Assembly: GCA_026168455.1 (NCBI GenBank)
Contig: CM047430.1
Span: 67,185,044-67,249,043, forward strand
DNA length: 64,000 nt
Source of the DNA: Theocolax elegans
Lineage: Eukaryota; Arthropoda; Insecta; Hymenoptera; Cerocephalidae
Direction of reading: 5' to 3'
Shown here piece after piece: positions 52,461-64,000 of this stretch. The notes beneath the pieces were generated by a model. The model was not told the DNA's origin, made no database searches, and saw nothing but the letters and a program-made list of their open reading frames with translations. Each line of letters opens with the position of its first letter. Position 1 is the first letter of the stretch. Both the position numbers and the translations under genes were made by a program.

Positions 52461-54166
52461 GCGACGGCGGCGATCATATCTCAAAACCAAACGGAAATGA
52501 AAGAAAATTCAGATAGGTCCTACTACCCTGATGGTTTTTACCTCGTAGCTTTAGGGAACCCTCTCTATCTCTTTCTCTCTCTTTCTGTGACGTTCATTTC
52601 AAATATTTGGTTTTGCCATTAAATGATAAGGCTTAAATGCTACTTGTAAATAGCAATCGTTTTGAATTTTTAACAATAATTATAACAATTTATTTAATTA
52701 CTTTCATTGTGTACATAAAGAAAAATTTTGTATAGTATATGTATTATTGTGCCATTTAGTAATCGATTAACAGACTTGATAAATGATAAAAATGACTACC
52801 TTGCACAGTAAAATTTACTGGTTATACTAAGTTTCAACAAAATTTAACAGACATGTAGTAAGTTGTGCCTATAAAATAATAATTTTTATCATTTGTCAAG
52901 TCTGCAATCACTCGATTACTCAATAACATACTAAATATTTACTACATCTTTTTTTCTCCGTGTACCGTTTACACATAGAGAAAAATATTGTTTTGAAAAT
53001 GACTACATTGTTTAGTTATGCGATATTGTACAAAATGTCGGGATATAGATATAATTAATGATTCATATTAAATTTTAGTATCTAGTATCCTAATTATTTA
53101 TTCAACACGTACTTTTCTTATTGTATGTTGTTTTTTATTACATAAAAGTTTTTTCGATTGAACGTTTTCAATTTAACAACTGATTACTTATACACAAATG
53201 CATATGTACTTTAGTTACTGAATGAGTAGATTTATATCTACCGACAATTAAGTATAGTAGATTTGAGTTTGAATTTTTTTTTTGAGATACAAGAATGAAA
53301 ATAATTTAATACTTTCTCTGAAGTCAGGTACAGGCTTAGAATACTCTATACCAAAGCTATTTCTCAGGTACAAATTACTTCCTAAACGAGACATTTTTTT
53401 TCCTTTCGTTTTTCTGAGGGTTAACAGTGATTACCTGCAATTGACTGTTTTGACCGTGGTCTGTACCCTTCGAGTCGACTCTTTCGTAAATTTGTTTTCT
53501 ATGGCACCTCGTAAAATAGAAATTTAATTTTTTCGACCGAGAGACTCCGGGGTAAAATGATTTTTACGACTCGAAATCCGCTCGAATACAAAATAATTTT
53601 TTTTGACAATATACGACAAGAAAATGGGTAAACTCGCTTCGAAGTACAGTACGCTATTTTTCTCTCCCGTTTTCCTATCTAAAAATCGGCATGTAAAAAG
53701 GCAAGTTTTCTCTAGAAATAAAGTAATTTTGTTGCTACGTCTATTCACAGCCAATTGGATTCTTGTAACGCAATGCGCACGTCTATTTTTATCTATTCGA
53801 GCATCATATTTAACAAACAGTATTTGTTCATTAAAATAATCTTATGTAACATTACGACTGGAAAAGATATTTAGTACTATTTCAATAGGCACACATTAAT
53901 AATATCTTTATGAAATATTTATTTATACGACGTCCAAGTTTACCGCCATAATTCTACGCTATGGGCATTTTAGAAAATTTTAATAGCTCGAAATTCACAA
54001 CGCATCAACAATTTATGAACGATAATAGGCCCCATATTTGCAATGCAAGACCCGCATACACTGCATTCCTCTTTTTCTCTTTTTTTTCTTCTCTCTCGAG
54101 CCTCGCTTCCTCTTTCTTTTCCTTCATCTTAATAATATATACGATGGGTCATGTATGCTTATGATT

Positions 54167-54198
<32 letters not shown>

Positions 54199-56080
54199 GA
54201 TAATGATAAAAATAATTGTTGCAACGGGGAAGAGAGGGAGAGAGGGAGAGAGAGACAGAGAGAGGAGAGAGTAATAATCGTAATTGACGTTTTGTTCTGT
54301 GAAACGTCTCGAGGAAAATAAACGGAACGAACTCAATGCGGGAGAAAATTAACAAACAAGAAAGAGAGAGAGAGAGAGAGAGTGAGAGAGGGAGCGCGAG
54401 AGCGTAAGGGGGGAGGGGGCATTTTGTCCAAGAAATGCGCGTTCGCGGTCCTCGAAAATTACAAGTGAAGCGGTTATTTTACAGGGCACACGCTCTTATT
54501 ATCGCCACGTCGATTTCTTTCCTGCAACCGATATATATGTATATATGTATATATATAGAAAGAGAGAGAGACACAACTCATACGGATAAGAGAGAGATAG
54601 AGAACCCGAGGCAGCTTATTACGCAATTACAAAAGTCATTTCGGTCGCATTACCACGCCGCGATACTGTTTGTCCTTTTTTATTTTCCTTCTGCTTCTCC
54701 TTCTCTTATTCTTTCTCGACAGGGCCAGCTCAATCTCCTCATCGTACGGCTGTTTTACGCGCGTAATCAAGATCCGTCCGTCCCTCTTGAGTAGTTGCTT
54801 CTCCTTTTTTTATTCTTCATAGACACTTTGAGATCGCGCGTGCGTGTGTAAGTAAGTGTATAAACTAAGATCGGAAATTTCGTCGTAAAAATTTTTGTCG
54901 TGCGCGCTGACATAGAGAGACATAGAGAGAGAGAGAGAGAGAGGAGAGAAAGATGCAACTCTCGCGTGTACTGCATTTATATAGCGTTTGATTGAACGAC
55001 TGGATTAATTATTAATCGTAAAATGAGAAATTGACGTGAGCGTTTTATTAGGGCGCTTAATTATTTATGATTATCGTATTATTATATATTGTGTTATTGC
55101 GTGTATAGGCGAGTATTTTATACTATCCGCGGCGTTATTACTCTTTTTATTCCCTATATACACAGAAGTTTGTATTACCGTATTATCCATGTATGTGTAT
55201 GTATATGTATACCGCGGTCACGATTATCCGTTTCGCGTGTACGTTAATTGCGTAATTGTTGGTTAATAAACAACTGATTTCGAACGTTAATGTGTCAAGT
55301 TTGTAATTTAGTATATAGATATATGTATATATAGGTATATCTGTTACTTTCAGTTGACGGTAGCACCGAATTAATTTAAATAGAATGTTAATTACCTATA
55401 CTGCTGTTTCTGATTGTACGTCGCGTGCTTATCGATTCGATCCTTAAACCCACATGGAATATTAAGTTGTATACACATTCTTAACTATAAACATATATTA
55501 CGTAACATTACTTTTAAAAATCTGATTTGCGTATACCTTTTATTCATCTTCTTCCATTATTATTTATTATTTACAATATGATTATACGTTTGTTTAAAAA
55601 AGCAATGAATTACTTTAATGAATCTCCAATGTAAAGTAGATGGTAAATGTCTGTGATCGTTGTACATTACGTTAGAGAATAATGTCAGACGTTAGAGTGG
55701 AAGATGTGCGTTACATGCGGTATATCGTATATACGTATCGAGGAGCGATACACCAGCTGACACTGAATAATTATCTATAATAATGAGGTATTCGAATAAA
55801 CAATAGGAAGTGGTAATAACCTCGAGAGCAGGTATATCCTCCCTAAAACTAGGTGTACACAAAAGGATCGTAAAGGAAAGTAATCGAGGGCACGTAGCAG
55901 TCCGAATAAACCGTGCGATTATGGGTCGATTACGAGGGCCCGATTATTGTTTCAACGAGAAAAGTAGATCAAAGACCCATTTCGGTGGGAGTAAAATTTT
56001 GACAAAGAGAGTCTATTATATCGAAAGAGGGACTGACCTCTCTCCGCTGGTAATGGGCCCGACGGCTCATCAATGTCCGG
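52461..56080. other. AT-rich noncoding DNA with microsatellites
   Basis: No gene. Contains the inverted-repeat element 52758-52920, (AAT)n at 54169-54197, (GA)n at 54363-54381 and 54924-54942, and a (TATATATG)n stretch near 54526-54557. Confidence 0.6.
52758..52920. mobile_element. small inverted-repeat element, possible MITE
   Basis: The outer arms 52758-52793 and 52881-52920 match as imperfect inverted repeats (AGTAATCGA; GCAGACTTGACAAATGATAAAAAT against ACAGACTTGATAAATGATAAAAAT). The interior AGTAAAATTTACT (52807-52819) recurs at 63872-63884, so the two places may hold related elements. Confidence 0.55.
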
Positions 56081-56640
56081 CCCAAGCGGTGAAAGGGGAC
56101 GAGCTTGCCTCGAAAGAGGCAGAGAGACAGAGAGAGACAGAGAGAGAGAGAGGGAGGACAGGTTCGCACAGATGCGCGGCGGTGGCGGCCATCATGAATG
56201 CCCGTAAAATATGTATTCTCTCGGCGTGTGGAGGAGTCTCGAAACGAGAGGGGGACGAAGAACACCGTGGGTGTCGGGACGCTCGATGTCGCCGTATACG
56301 AAGGAGAGGAAATTCGAATGAAAAGATATCGGGAGATAGAAAGAGAGAGAGAGAGAGAGACACGTAGACGGGGAATTTCCAAAGTGGAGGGGGAGGTCGA
56401 CGAGCAGTGGATACGCGGACAGAGGGAGCTGCTGGTTCGGTTTCCACGTTCGGAAACCATTTCACCAGCAAACGGCCAACGCAGCAGTTCCATCGCCTCT
56501 GGGACGGGCGGTTTATCCGAAAAAAGGCCCTCGCGAATTCCAACGCATGTACACCCTTCGTTTCATTTTTTGCACGATCAAAGCGGAAAATGTGTTTTCC
56601 CTGTTCATCTCTCTCTCTCTCTCTCTCTCTGCCTCTTTCT
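56081..56640. promoter_or_regulatory. GAGA/Pho island: candidate PRE
   Basis: Interrupted (GA)n at 56121-56152, then GGCGGCCATCATG (Pho-type GCCATCATG at 56188-56196), (GA)n at 56342-56360 and (TC)n at 56608-56630. Long open frames on both strands overlap antisense and are rejected. The PRE role is inferred from motif composition and the Hox context. Confidence 0.4.
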
Positions 56641-58350
56641 CACAGCTAGTCAGATGCCAAGTCGGAGGAAGAAGGAAATGTTTGTTGCTGAAGAGTCACG
56701 CGTCGTTGATCCTCGGTACAGTTCCGTTTAAGAGTGATGCGTTTGGCGTGTTTCACTCATAGCGCGATAAAAGACATAAAACTAATTTACGATATCAAGC
56801 GGTTTTATTGGGCAAACTCATTATACAAATGGTATTATGTCAGATTCACGCACGCACACACACTCACCGAGTGAGAGAGACTATTTTTACAACGCATTCC
56901 GAGGCTGTTAAATTAGCGAGCGAGTACGAGGACTTCGTATATACATATAGGTATACATAGATGTATATGTGTACATATACGTATACGTATGTGTGTCTGT
57001 TTGTGTGTATAAAAAAAAGAAAGAAAGAAAGAAACGTAGCGCCTGGCATTAAAATCTTTACTAACTCTTTTATCAGTACTAAAAAGAATTTATAGCGTTA
57101 CAAAATGCCCACACTGGCAGTTAAGATGAATTATTAACATATAAGTAAGTTTTATAGGTTCGTAAAGGAAGAAAAAAAGGCGCGCACACAAACACACAAC
57201 AACAACCAAGATGAAATTAGTAAAAATTTAACTTTGTAATTAAATGCCCGTACGATATACCTGCGATCCTTCGTATAGTCGTAATATTTTTATAACTCAT
57301 AGAAGCAACAACAACAACACAAATATTGCATGTACCGCTAAGAGGTATTTAATGAATAATACAAACGACAGAGAGGTAGAGACAAAAAAATTGGAGCGAA
57401 TTTTCGTATAAAAGGCGCGAGTGAGCTTTTCTTGGTTAACTACGAGCGCGCAATAAAAAGTAAGTTAATCAAGTTGGAGGGGCAAAGTTATTGCCCTTAG
57501 AACGGTCGAATAAAAATCACCGTCGAAGAAGAATCTCTTAAGCTATATACACGCAACGGATAATTAAAAGTGTAGTAATGAAACTTGGCGTTTATCATCG
57601 GCAATATCGTAATAGGTGTATAGAGAGCATCTAAAACTATAAAAAGATACATATATAGATCGACATTATAAATATCGAAAGCACAAATCGTTACACGATA
57701 ATTAAATTACTTTTAAATACACTCGGTTTCATTTGCGTGCGGGTGGGCTCAGAACGATTTTCTACCTATATTTCAACGATATCCGTTATCTTCCTTATTA
57801 TTCGGGGATAGGGTGGATAGGGGTGGTACGGATAAGTGGAAGAAGGGATAAGACGATCCATTTTTCTTCAAGTACGTATATTCGAGACACCTCCTTTTTT
57901 TTCTTTGGATTACGTGGTCATTATTTACGATTCACGTGTATCGTGGAAATAACGCGTCAAAGAGACCGCGGTTTATAGGTTTGACTATGGCTACTTGAGT
58001 ACAGCCGATTTACGTATACGTATACCGTGTATTATCCTGTACAGTTATAACATCAGCTATTTCTTAATTATTTAATTATTAATTATTGCACGACGTTTTG
58101 AGGCGTATTTTTACCGATTAAACGGTGAGTTACGAGTCGGTTAAGCTCGGATATATCCAATATAATCCGTAACGAAAATTATTTGAATTTCGGTTGGATT
58201 ATATATACTCTTGTGATTCCAATGTATGCTTTTCTTATAAGCGAGAAAAAGAGTATGTCTTTAGCTTTAATTTCGTTTTCGTAGAGACAATAACGTTTAC
58301 CAATTTATTGTTGTACCTCGCTTACTCACACACGCACGCACACACGCACG

Positions 58351-58382
<32 letters not shown>

Positions 58383-59500
58383 AAATCTTTTTCACAACTT
58401 TAAAAAGTCAATAAAGATATGTAAAACCAGACGCATAAATTTAGATGAACAGTGTACTTAAAAACATAAAAGATTGAGAATATTTTAAGATAATAATCTT
58501 TTGTCGTATACAATATACAGTTGTAGTAATTAACTTAACTGTTTTTAAATTAACATGCCACTTAAATGCAAAGAAAAGAGAGAGATGGAGAGACTCGTAA
58601 AAAAATTTATACACCTTGATAATGGCTAAATATACGCGTACATCATTGTGCTATTTGATATTACCTATATTTATTAGTGTATCGTTACACGCGTTAATAA
58701 TTTCATTTAGCAAATAAATCGTAATACATCGTTTCATTTAATTACAAGGAAAAAAATATCGAATAAAGAAGGAATAGAATTTTTTTTCGTTGAACAAACG
58801 TACACAATTGTGACACGGACCATTGCTTACCGTATGTTCAATATTCCTGCATTTTTATTCCAAGAGCGCACGGAGCGTCCTTTAATATCCAAACCAATCT
58901 TCTCTACCACAGGAACGTATCCCCCTTTTTCCCCTTCTCTTCCAAACTCCTTTTCTCTTTATTTTGTTCCAAATTTTCTTTCCTATTATTATATTCCACT
59001 TCTCTTCTATCAAACCAGTTTCTCTGTTTATACCTTCGTAAAATTTATCTCGTTTATTAATACATCATTAATATTTATTTTTTTCTTATTTACTGCATTC
59101 ATTTGCATTGATACAAACTGGTTGTTTATTTATAAACACGCTAAATTAAATTAATTATTTTAACGAGGTTCGTGAATTTGATTTCTATGAAATTGTCCAA
59201 TAGCAAAAATAAGTTTTTATTGTAGTTTATAAAATATAAAAAAAAATGTTAATCTTTAGTGATGATCAAATATTACATATTGTTGTTAAAGGGAATAATA
59301 ATAGTTATTTTGAAAATGTGAGAAGATATGAATGATTAATGACGTGTATATTTAATAAGTATATTTTAAAAAATGAAAGTACGTTGAGCAACGTAACGAA
59401 ATGAAAAGAAAAATGTTGTATCTAAAAAGTGCTAGGATAAATGAAATATTTTTGCCAAGGCATCGTATCAACTCGATTCGTTCGTCCTTTGCATCCTTTG
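56641..59500. other. AT-rich noncoding DNA
   Basis: No gene. (GAAA)n at 57017-57032, CA/TA repeats at 58325-58379 (29 bp of TA at 58351-58379), and an Exd/Hox-type TGATTAATGA at 59333-59342. Confidence 0.6.
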
Positions 59501-59997
59501 CCATTACGAGGCATTCCAGTTGGGCTTTTCCTATTTCTTCTCATCACCTCTCTCTATTCATTCCCGGATCGCAACGAGATCGGTCCTTTCCTCTACCTTG
59601 ATCCGTACACATACGTGCTCGCATCGGGAACGAGAGCTCGGTGCACATTCTCTTCTCTTCACACGCTCTTCCACTTATAACCCCCCCCCCCCTTTCCCCC
59701 TTGCCCCCCGTCCCACCCGTCGCTCCTCCTCCTCCCCTTGGGCAGATAAAGTTATCGGCTCTGTATCTCATACTGGGCTTTCATCCTCTCTTTCTGTCTT
59801 TCTCCCTCGGCGGACTACTAGACCCTGGACTGCACTCGGTTTCATAGGATGGTCAGGGGAAACGGTCCATCCCCCGACACCTATACTCTCGTCTTTATTT
59901 CCGTCGACCGGTATGACCTTCCCTCGTCGTTCCCCTTTCTAGTCTCCTACCCTTCGCCCGAGCCACCCAACCTTCCCATCTCTTCCTTCCCTTCTCA

Positions 59998-60075
<78 letters not shown>

Positions 60076-60300
60076 CTCTCTGTGTTTCTATGGACGCACC
60101 TCGGAGGACAATGCGCGAAGCAGATGCCATTTTCCAGCTTGATAACGGCAGAATCGAGTTATACCGAGTAAATGCGCAAGACCTGGCTTTTCTCTCCTCT
60201 TCCCTCGCAATGCGTATACACAGGCTTTTCTTCTCTCGTGCCGACTCGCGCCGTCGCTTTATAACCTAAAAGATCCACCAAAGTGGGGAGAATGTTTGAT
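59501..60300. promoter_or_regulatory. pyrimidine-rich island with the longest CT tract
   Basis: A C12 run with further C-runs at 59681-59723, a 72-bp (CT)36 at 60002-60073, and GCCATTTT (Pho-type) at 60126-60133, 53 bp after the tract. Serine/proline-rich frames across this block are artefacts of the pyrimidine bias. Confidence 0.35.
60002..60073. repeat. (CT)36 microsatellite
   Basis: Seventy-two uninterrupted bases, the longest simple repeat of the window. A mirror repeat able to form triplex (H-)DNA. Confidence 0.97.
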
Positions 60301-61842
60301 TCTATTTCCGCGCTCCGCTTGACAAAACTACCGGAACGGCATTTTCACGTATTTTTATTTAATTGCGGAGGATGCGGTGCACTACCGGTTTACCCGTTTG
60401 TTTGTCTCCTCTTTTTTGTTTCCTTATTTCCAGGATGATTTAATTTTAGCAAATTGTCAATCCCTCGACATTCACTTTTTAACAAAAGTTTACGTTTATA
60501 GATACATCGAGGTCAGCTTTCTCTTATCGATAGAATTATAATGACTCTAACCTTTCTTTCGGATATTTTGTGTCCAACAAAAAACTTGAATCTTCTGGAT
60601 GTATCTTGTTTTCCGTAGACTCGAAACTGACGTTTTTATCTATTAGAAATAAATTTAATATCCGATTATACGCGTTGAAAAAACAAATTTTTATCATTAA
60701 AATAAATAATAATTGTACCGCATTAACTATTTCTATGTATACATTCTAAATAGAATATATTGTGTAGAGAGTAAATTAATTCAACGACTACAACGTTATC
60801 GCGATTTGTCGATAGTCGATAAATATTCGTAAACGACGTTAATTGACCTTAAAACCTAACTTTATTGTACTCGATAATTTTTAGTTTTACCGTCTTACAA
60901 TTTATTTACAGATCGTTAACAAGTAAATTCAATAAAACATTAATGCCTGTCCACGATGTAGTTGGTTATACATTTGTTTTGCAAAATAAAAATAAATAAA
61001 GAAAGAAAGAAAGAATATGAAAAGAAATAATTATAACGTTATTCGTTTGAAATGCCGATCTTTATGCCTTATATTTAACGATAATATTATCTTTAGTATC
61101 ATTTTTGCCGATTCAAAGTGAGTGTTCACGTTTTCAAGTAGATGCTTGAAATAAATGTAAATTGAATATACCGAAAAATAAGTGTACGCTTTCGTTCGAT
61201 TGCTCCATATTATAAAACGAAGTTGAAATCACGGTAACTTTTACAACTCGCCGACTTTAATAAACGTTTCGTCGCATAACGATTTTGCTCGCATATTCAT
61301 ATTGAAAAGAGAGAGAGAGAGAGAGAGAGAAACGAAGCGTACGCAACCAGTTTCACATAATTTGTGCGTAACGCGTCGTTCGCGTCGCCATTGATTAATT
61401 ATAAAATCTACTTGGTTCGATCGTAAATAACGATATACGCCCTATTACCGATCGATCTTTGGATTGTTGAGTAATCGCTCGTAGTAGCATTACAACGAAT
61501 GAAAAATTATTTCTCGAATCGATTGGAAGACCCTCAGGTACGAAATGTTCTTTTCGGTCTTCTGTGTTCGCATCGCCGCTGGAACTAATTAAGGATGTCT
61601 GGGTTTTAATTAAGGCCGAATCGAATCGAATCCCTTGAGTCCAAAGGACGGGGAAATAGTCCGAATAGTTTAGTGATCGAGGGACAAAAAAAGGAGAAGA
61701 AAGTTGAATATATTTAAGTTCTATCCAGGCCGGTAGGGGCCATTATTTTATACGTGAATTGGCTCTCGAGAGTAAGTTAGCATCTTTGTATATCGACTGT
61801 ATGATTATATTGTAAAAAGAAGAAAAAAAAAGAACGTATTGG

Positions 61843-61873
<31 letters not shown>

Positions 61874-62270
61874 TGCACGTGTTTCAATTATGATGATGGT
61901 AGATATAGTTAATTAGTTTATATTTAAGTCTGGATTTTTTAAAAACTCGAGTAAAAAAATGGTATTTCCATTCGCAAATTTTCCAGGTTACAGTGAGTTA
62001 ACGAGGAGCGGTCAATAAAACGCAGTTTCTGATGAGAAGGACGACGATAAAGTCATGTTTATAATTATAAACGATAGCGATAGAGTATATCGAGAATAGT
62101 AATTTCGTACTTTAATGAGATCGACGTTAATCCACATTAAATGTTAATCTAGCGTGCCCGCTCGATCTAAGGAGGCTAGGAAGGGAATTTCCTGAGGCTC
62201 GTAGATAGTTTCGTATCTCCCACTCCCCTAGAGATTATTTACCACGTATTTCGCGTTCTCTTTATTAGAC
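60301..62270. other. AT-rich noncoding DNA
   Basis: No gene. (GAAA)n at about 60999-61013, (GA)n at 61308-61331 and (TA)n at 61849-61873. Confidence 0.6.
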
Positions 62271-62865
62271 CTTCGGTCCATACGTCCCTTTCACTTGTCC
62301 GCACTGCTGCTCCTTCCCCCGCGATATCCAGGTTTAATCCGCGTTTCTTTGTCTCGTCTACGGTCGTACCCTCCTGCAACACGAATCTCGACGGAGAAAG
62401 AGAGTAAAATATTCGAAGCGACTACGGGGCTCCGCCTCGTTCCGCCATCATGTTCTCTCGTCTCTCTCTCTCTCTCTTTCTGTTTCGTGTCCCGAGGCAA
62501 GGCGCAATTATCAGGTACTTTAATGCGGTATACTGCGGCGCAGGCTTTGCCAATTTTTCAAACGTCGCTTCGCCGGATAATTGAGGATTGCGGCGAGCTC
62601 CTCGTTCTCTCTTTATCCTTGGTGGTTTTGCCCACGGTTTTCTCCGAGCTTACACGCGATACATAGACTCCGCCGTACTGGAATATATAATAAAAACAAT
62701 TCCGCGTCCATAGGCGCTACTCGATAAACCCTATATAAGTGGCTATGGCTTTTATCCGTGTAATTGCCGATGAGCAACTTTTTACCCGATTTTATTTAGC
62801 TTTACCGCGAGGAGAACTCTGCCATACACAAACTCCAATGTTTCTTCTTACTTTCTTCTTCTTCT

Positions 62866-62923
<58 letters not shown>

Positions 62924-63420
62924 CCATCTTCGCTTTTTCCTCTCCCTCTCGCATTTTTGAATAAGAGATAAAACCCATCCAGCTGAAAATACGACAACGC
63001 TCGGTCTCTTCTCTAACTGCTTTTATTGCGAGGTGAACGCGCTTAATACACGCCGAGAAAGAGAGAGCATATTAAATCAGCCCCCGCGAGTTTATATAAA
63101 ACCTTCCTGGAGAGGGGAAGACGCAAAAGACCGAGAGGGAGAGAGGGAGGGAAAGAAAAAAAGGAAGAAGAGAGAAAAAGGCTTCGGGGAACTTTCTCGT
63201 TTTATCATTGCTTTATGCGCCTCTCGATTCGTGCGACACGCGCGCACGAGTCCCGATAATCGCGTATTCGCGTAAATTATTCGACGACTAGTCCCTCTGT
63301 GGCTCGTTTCAGCCTCGTTCTCTCTTTCTTTCTCGCCCACGCTGCCACCCCGTTCGCCTCGTTCGCATGGCATTTCTATGGACTATCGATCGGTATCGAT
63401 GGCGCCGAGTTAACTCAGAA
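62271..63420. promoter_or_regulatory. GC-richer island with Pho-GAGA pair and TATA-like motifs
   Basis: Pho-type GCCATCATG (62444-62452) lies 9 bp from a TC tract (62461-62478). TATATAAG is at 62732-62739, (TC)n at 62870-62920, and TATATAAAA at 63093-63101. A noncoding-RNA promoter or PRE is possible. No protein signal. Confidence 0.35.
63093..63101 (+). promoter_or_regulatory. TATA-box-like motif
   Basis: TATATAAAA within GTTTATATAAAAC, the same 13 bases as at 23763-23776. Followed by GA-rich DNA. Confidence 0.25.
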
Positions 63421-64000
63421 ACTTCCCAAAAAAAAAGGAAAATATACGCTCTATGCGTTTGCGTATGAAATATTAATCCGGTTATTTTTTTTTATAGAGC
63501 TTTATTCGATTTGTGACTTGTAATTTATGACCGAACGAGTCTACTTTGATATATTAATGCAATTTTACATCAAGATTGAAAAACAATCTTGATGTAATGG
63601 TGAAATTTACGAGTTAATATATCTGATGGTTATAATACGATCCACTTAAATTTAATAATTATATTGTTAATAATGCGTATAAGTATACGATCGAGTTTGG
63701 AAATTCAATTTTACGATACAATTCATTTTCTTTAAATTCATGTTAATTTATACAGAATTTTTTTAAAAATATTTATCATACTTTATGCAAATACTACACT
63801 GAGAAAAAATTTTCATTGAAAATGCTTATATTGTCTAATGATAGCACACTGACATAATTATAAAAATTAATAGTAAAATTTACTAACAGTTATAAAAAAA
63901 AATTTAATCCAAAATGTTTGTATCAAAATTTTTTTTAAATAATTTTTAATAACCTTTAAATATCAAATTTCTCTATGGGAATGGTTACCTAAGGCATGCA
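63421..64000. other. AT-rich right edge
   Basis: No gene. Contains a perfect 14-bp hairpin at 63565-63597. From about 63797 (ACACTGAGAAAAAATTTTC) there may be the start of a MITE cut by the window edge. Confidence 0.5.
63565..63597. repeat. perfect 14-bp inverted repeat with A5 loop
   Basis: TTACATCAAGATTG (63565-63578), five A, then CAATCTTGATGTAA (63584-63597). No flanking U-tract or gene gives it a function. Confidence 0.85.

Noticed and set aside
63565..63597. Hairpin as a bacterial-type terminator or microRNA
   Set aside because: Eukaryotic context, no transcript, stem too short for a microRNA precursor.
1..64000. Hox homeobox or hexapeptide exons of abd-A or Abd-B inside the window
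   Set aside because: I looked for homeodomain helix-3 and YPWM-type signatures in the translated frames and found none.

Overview
The window is eukaryotic and almost certainly from an insect. I find no protein-coding exon, tRNA or rRNA in 64 kb. The one gene I recognise is a microRNA locus at 45725-45807. Its minus strand encodes mir-iab-4 and its plus strand encodes mir-iab-8, the sense/antisense pair that sits between the Hox genes abd-A and Abd-B in arthropods. That identifies the window as part of the abd-A/Abd-B intergenic (iab) domain of a bithorax-type Hox complex. The AT-rich background with many intact CpGs, the dense GA/TC tracts and the generous spacing suggest Hymenoptera (ant, bee or wasp), but that is inference from composition only.

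Layout: AT-rich desert alternates with shorter GC/CpG-richer islands, at about 8.46-9.35, 10.25-11.07, 13.23-14.01, 15.16-16.74, 21.05-22.75, 23.6-24.0, 31.83-32.18, 34.0-34.24, 37.43-37.64, 41.33-42.30, 46.44-47.62, 52.0-52.46, 56.08-56.64, 59.5-60.3 and 62.27-63.42 kb. Many islands pair long (GA)n/(TC)n tracts, potential GAGA-factor sites, with GCCAT-core Pho/YY1-type motifs. That is the composition expected of Polycomb/Trithorax response elements. The 9-mer GCCATCATG occurs four times, three of them within 40 bp of a GA/TC tract. Two good CTCF-core matches lie at 12230 and 41955. Together they suggest a chain of regulatory modules (enhancers, PREs, insulators) around the iab-4/iab-8 locus rather than protein genes.

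In Drosophila iab-8 is read in the same direction as abd-A and Abd-B. If that holds here, the Hox genes are on the plus strand, with Abd-B off the left end and abd-A off the right end. The CpG-rich, GAGA-rich block at 46.44-47.62 kb lies upstream of iab-4 on the minus strand and is a candidate promoter for its primary transcript.

Mobile or repeat-derived DNA: two well-defined short inverted-repeat (MITE-like) elements at 5904-6338 and 50977-51400, weaker ones at 52758-52920 and at the right edge, and a tandem direct duplication (24392-26346 and 26345-28815). The second duplicate copy carries two extra blocks that the first lacks. One contains two long hairpins that share a GCGAAGC-tipped core. 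The duplication may be biological or may be an assembly (haplotype) artefact.
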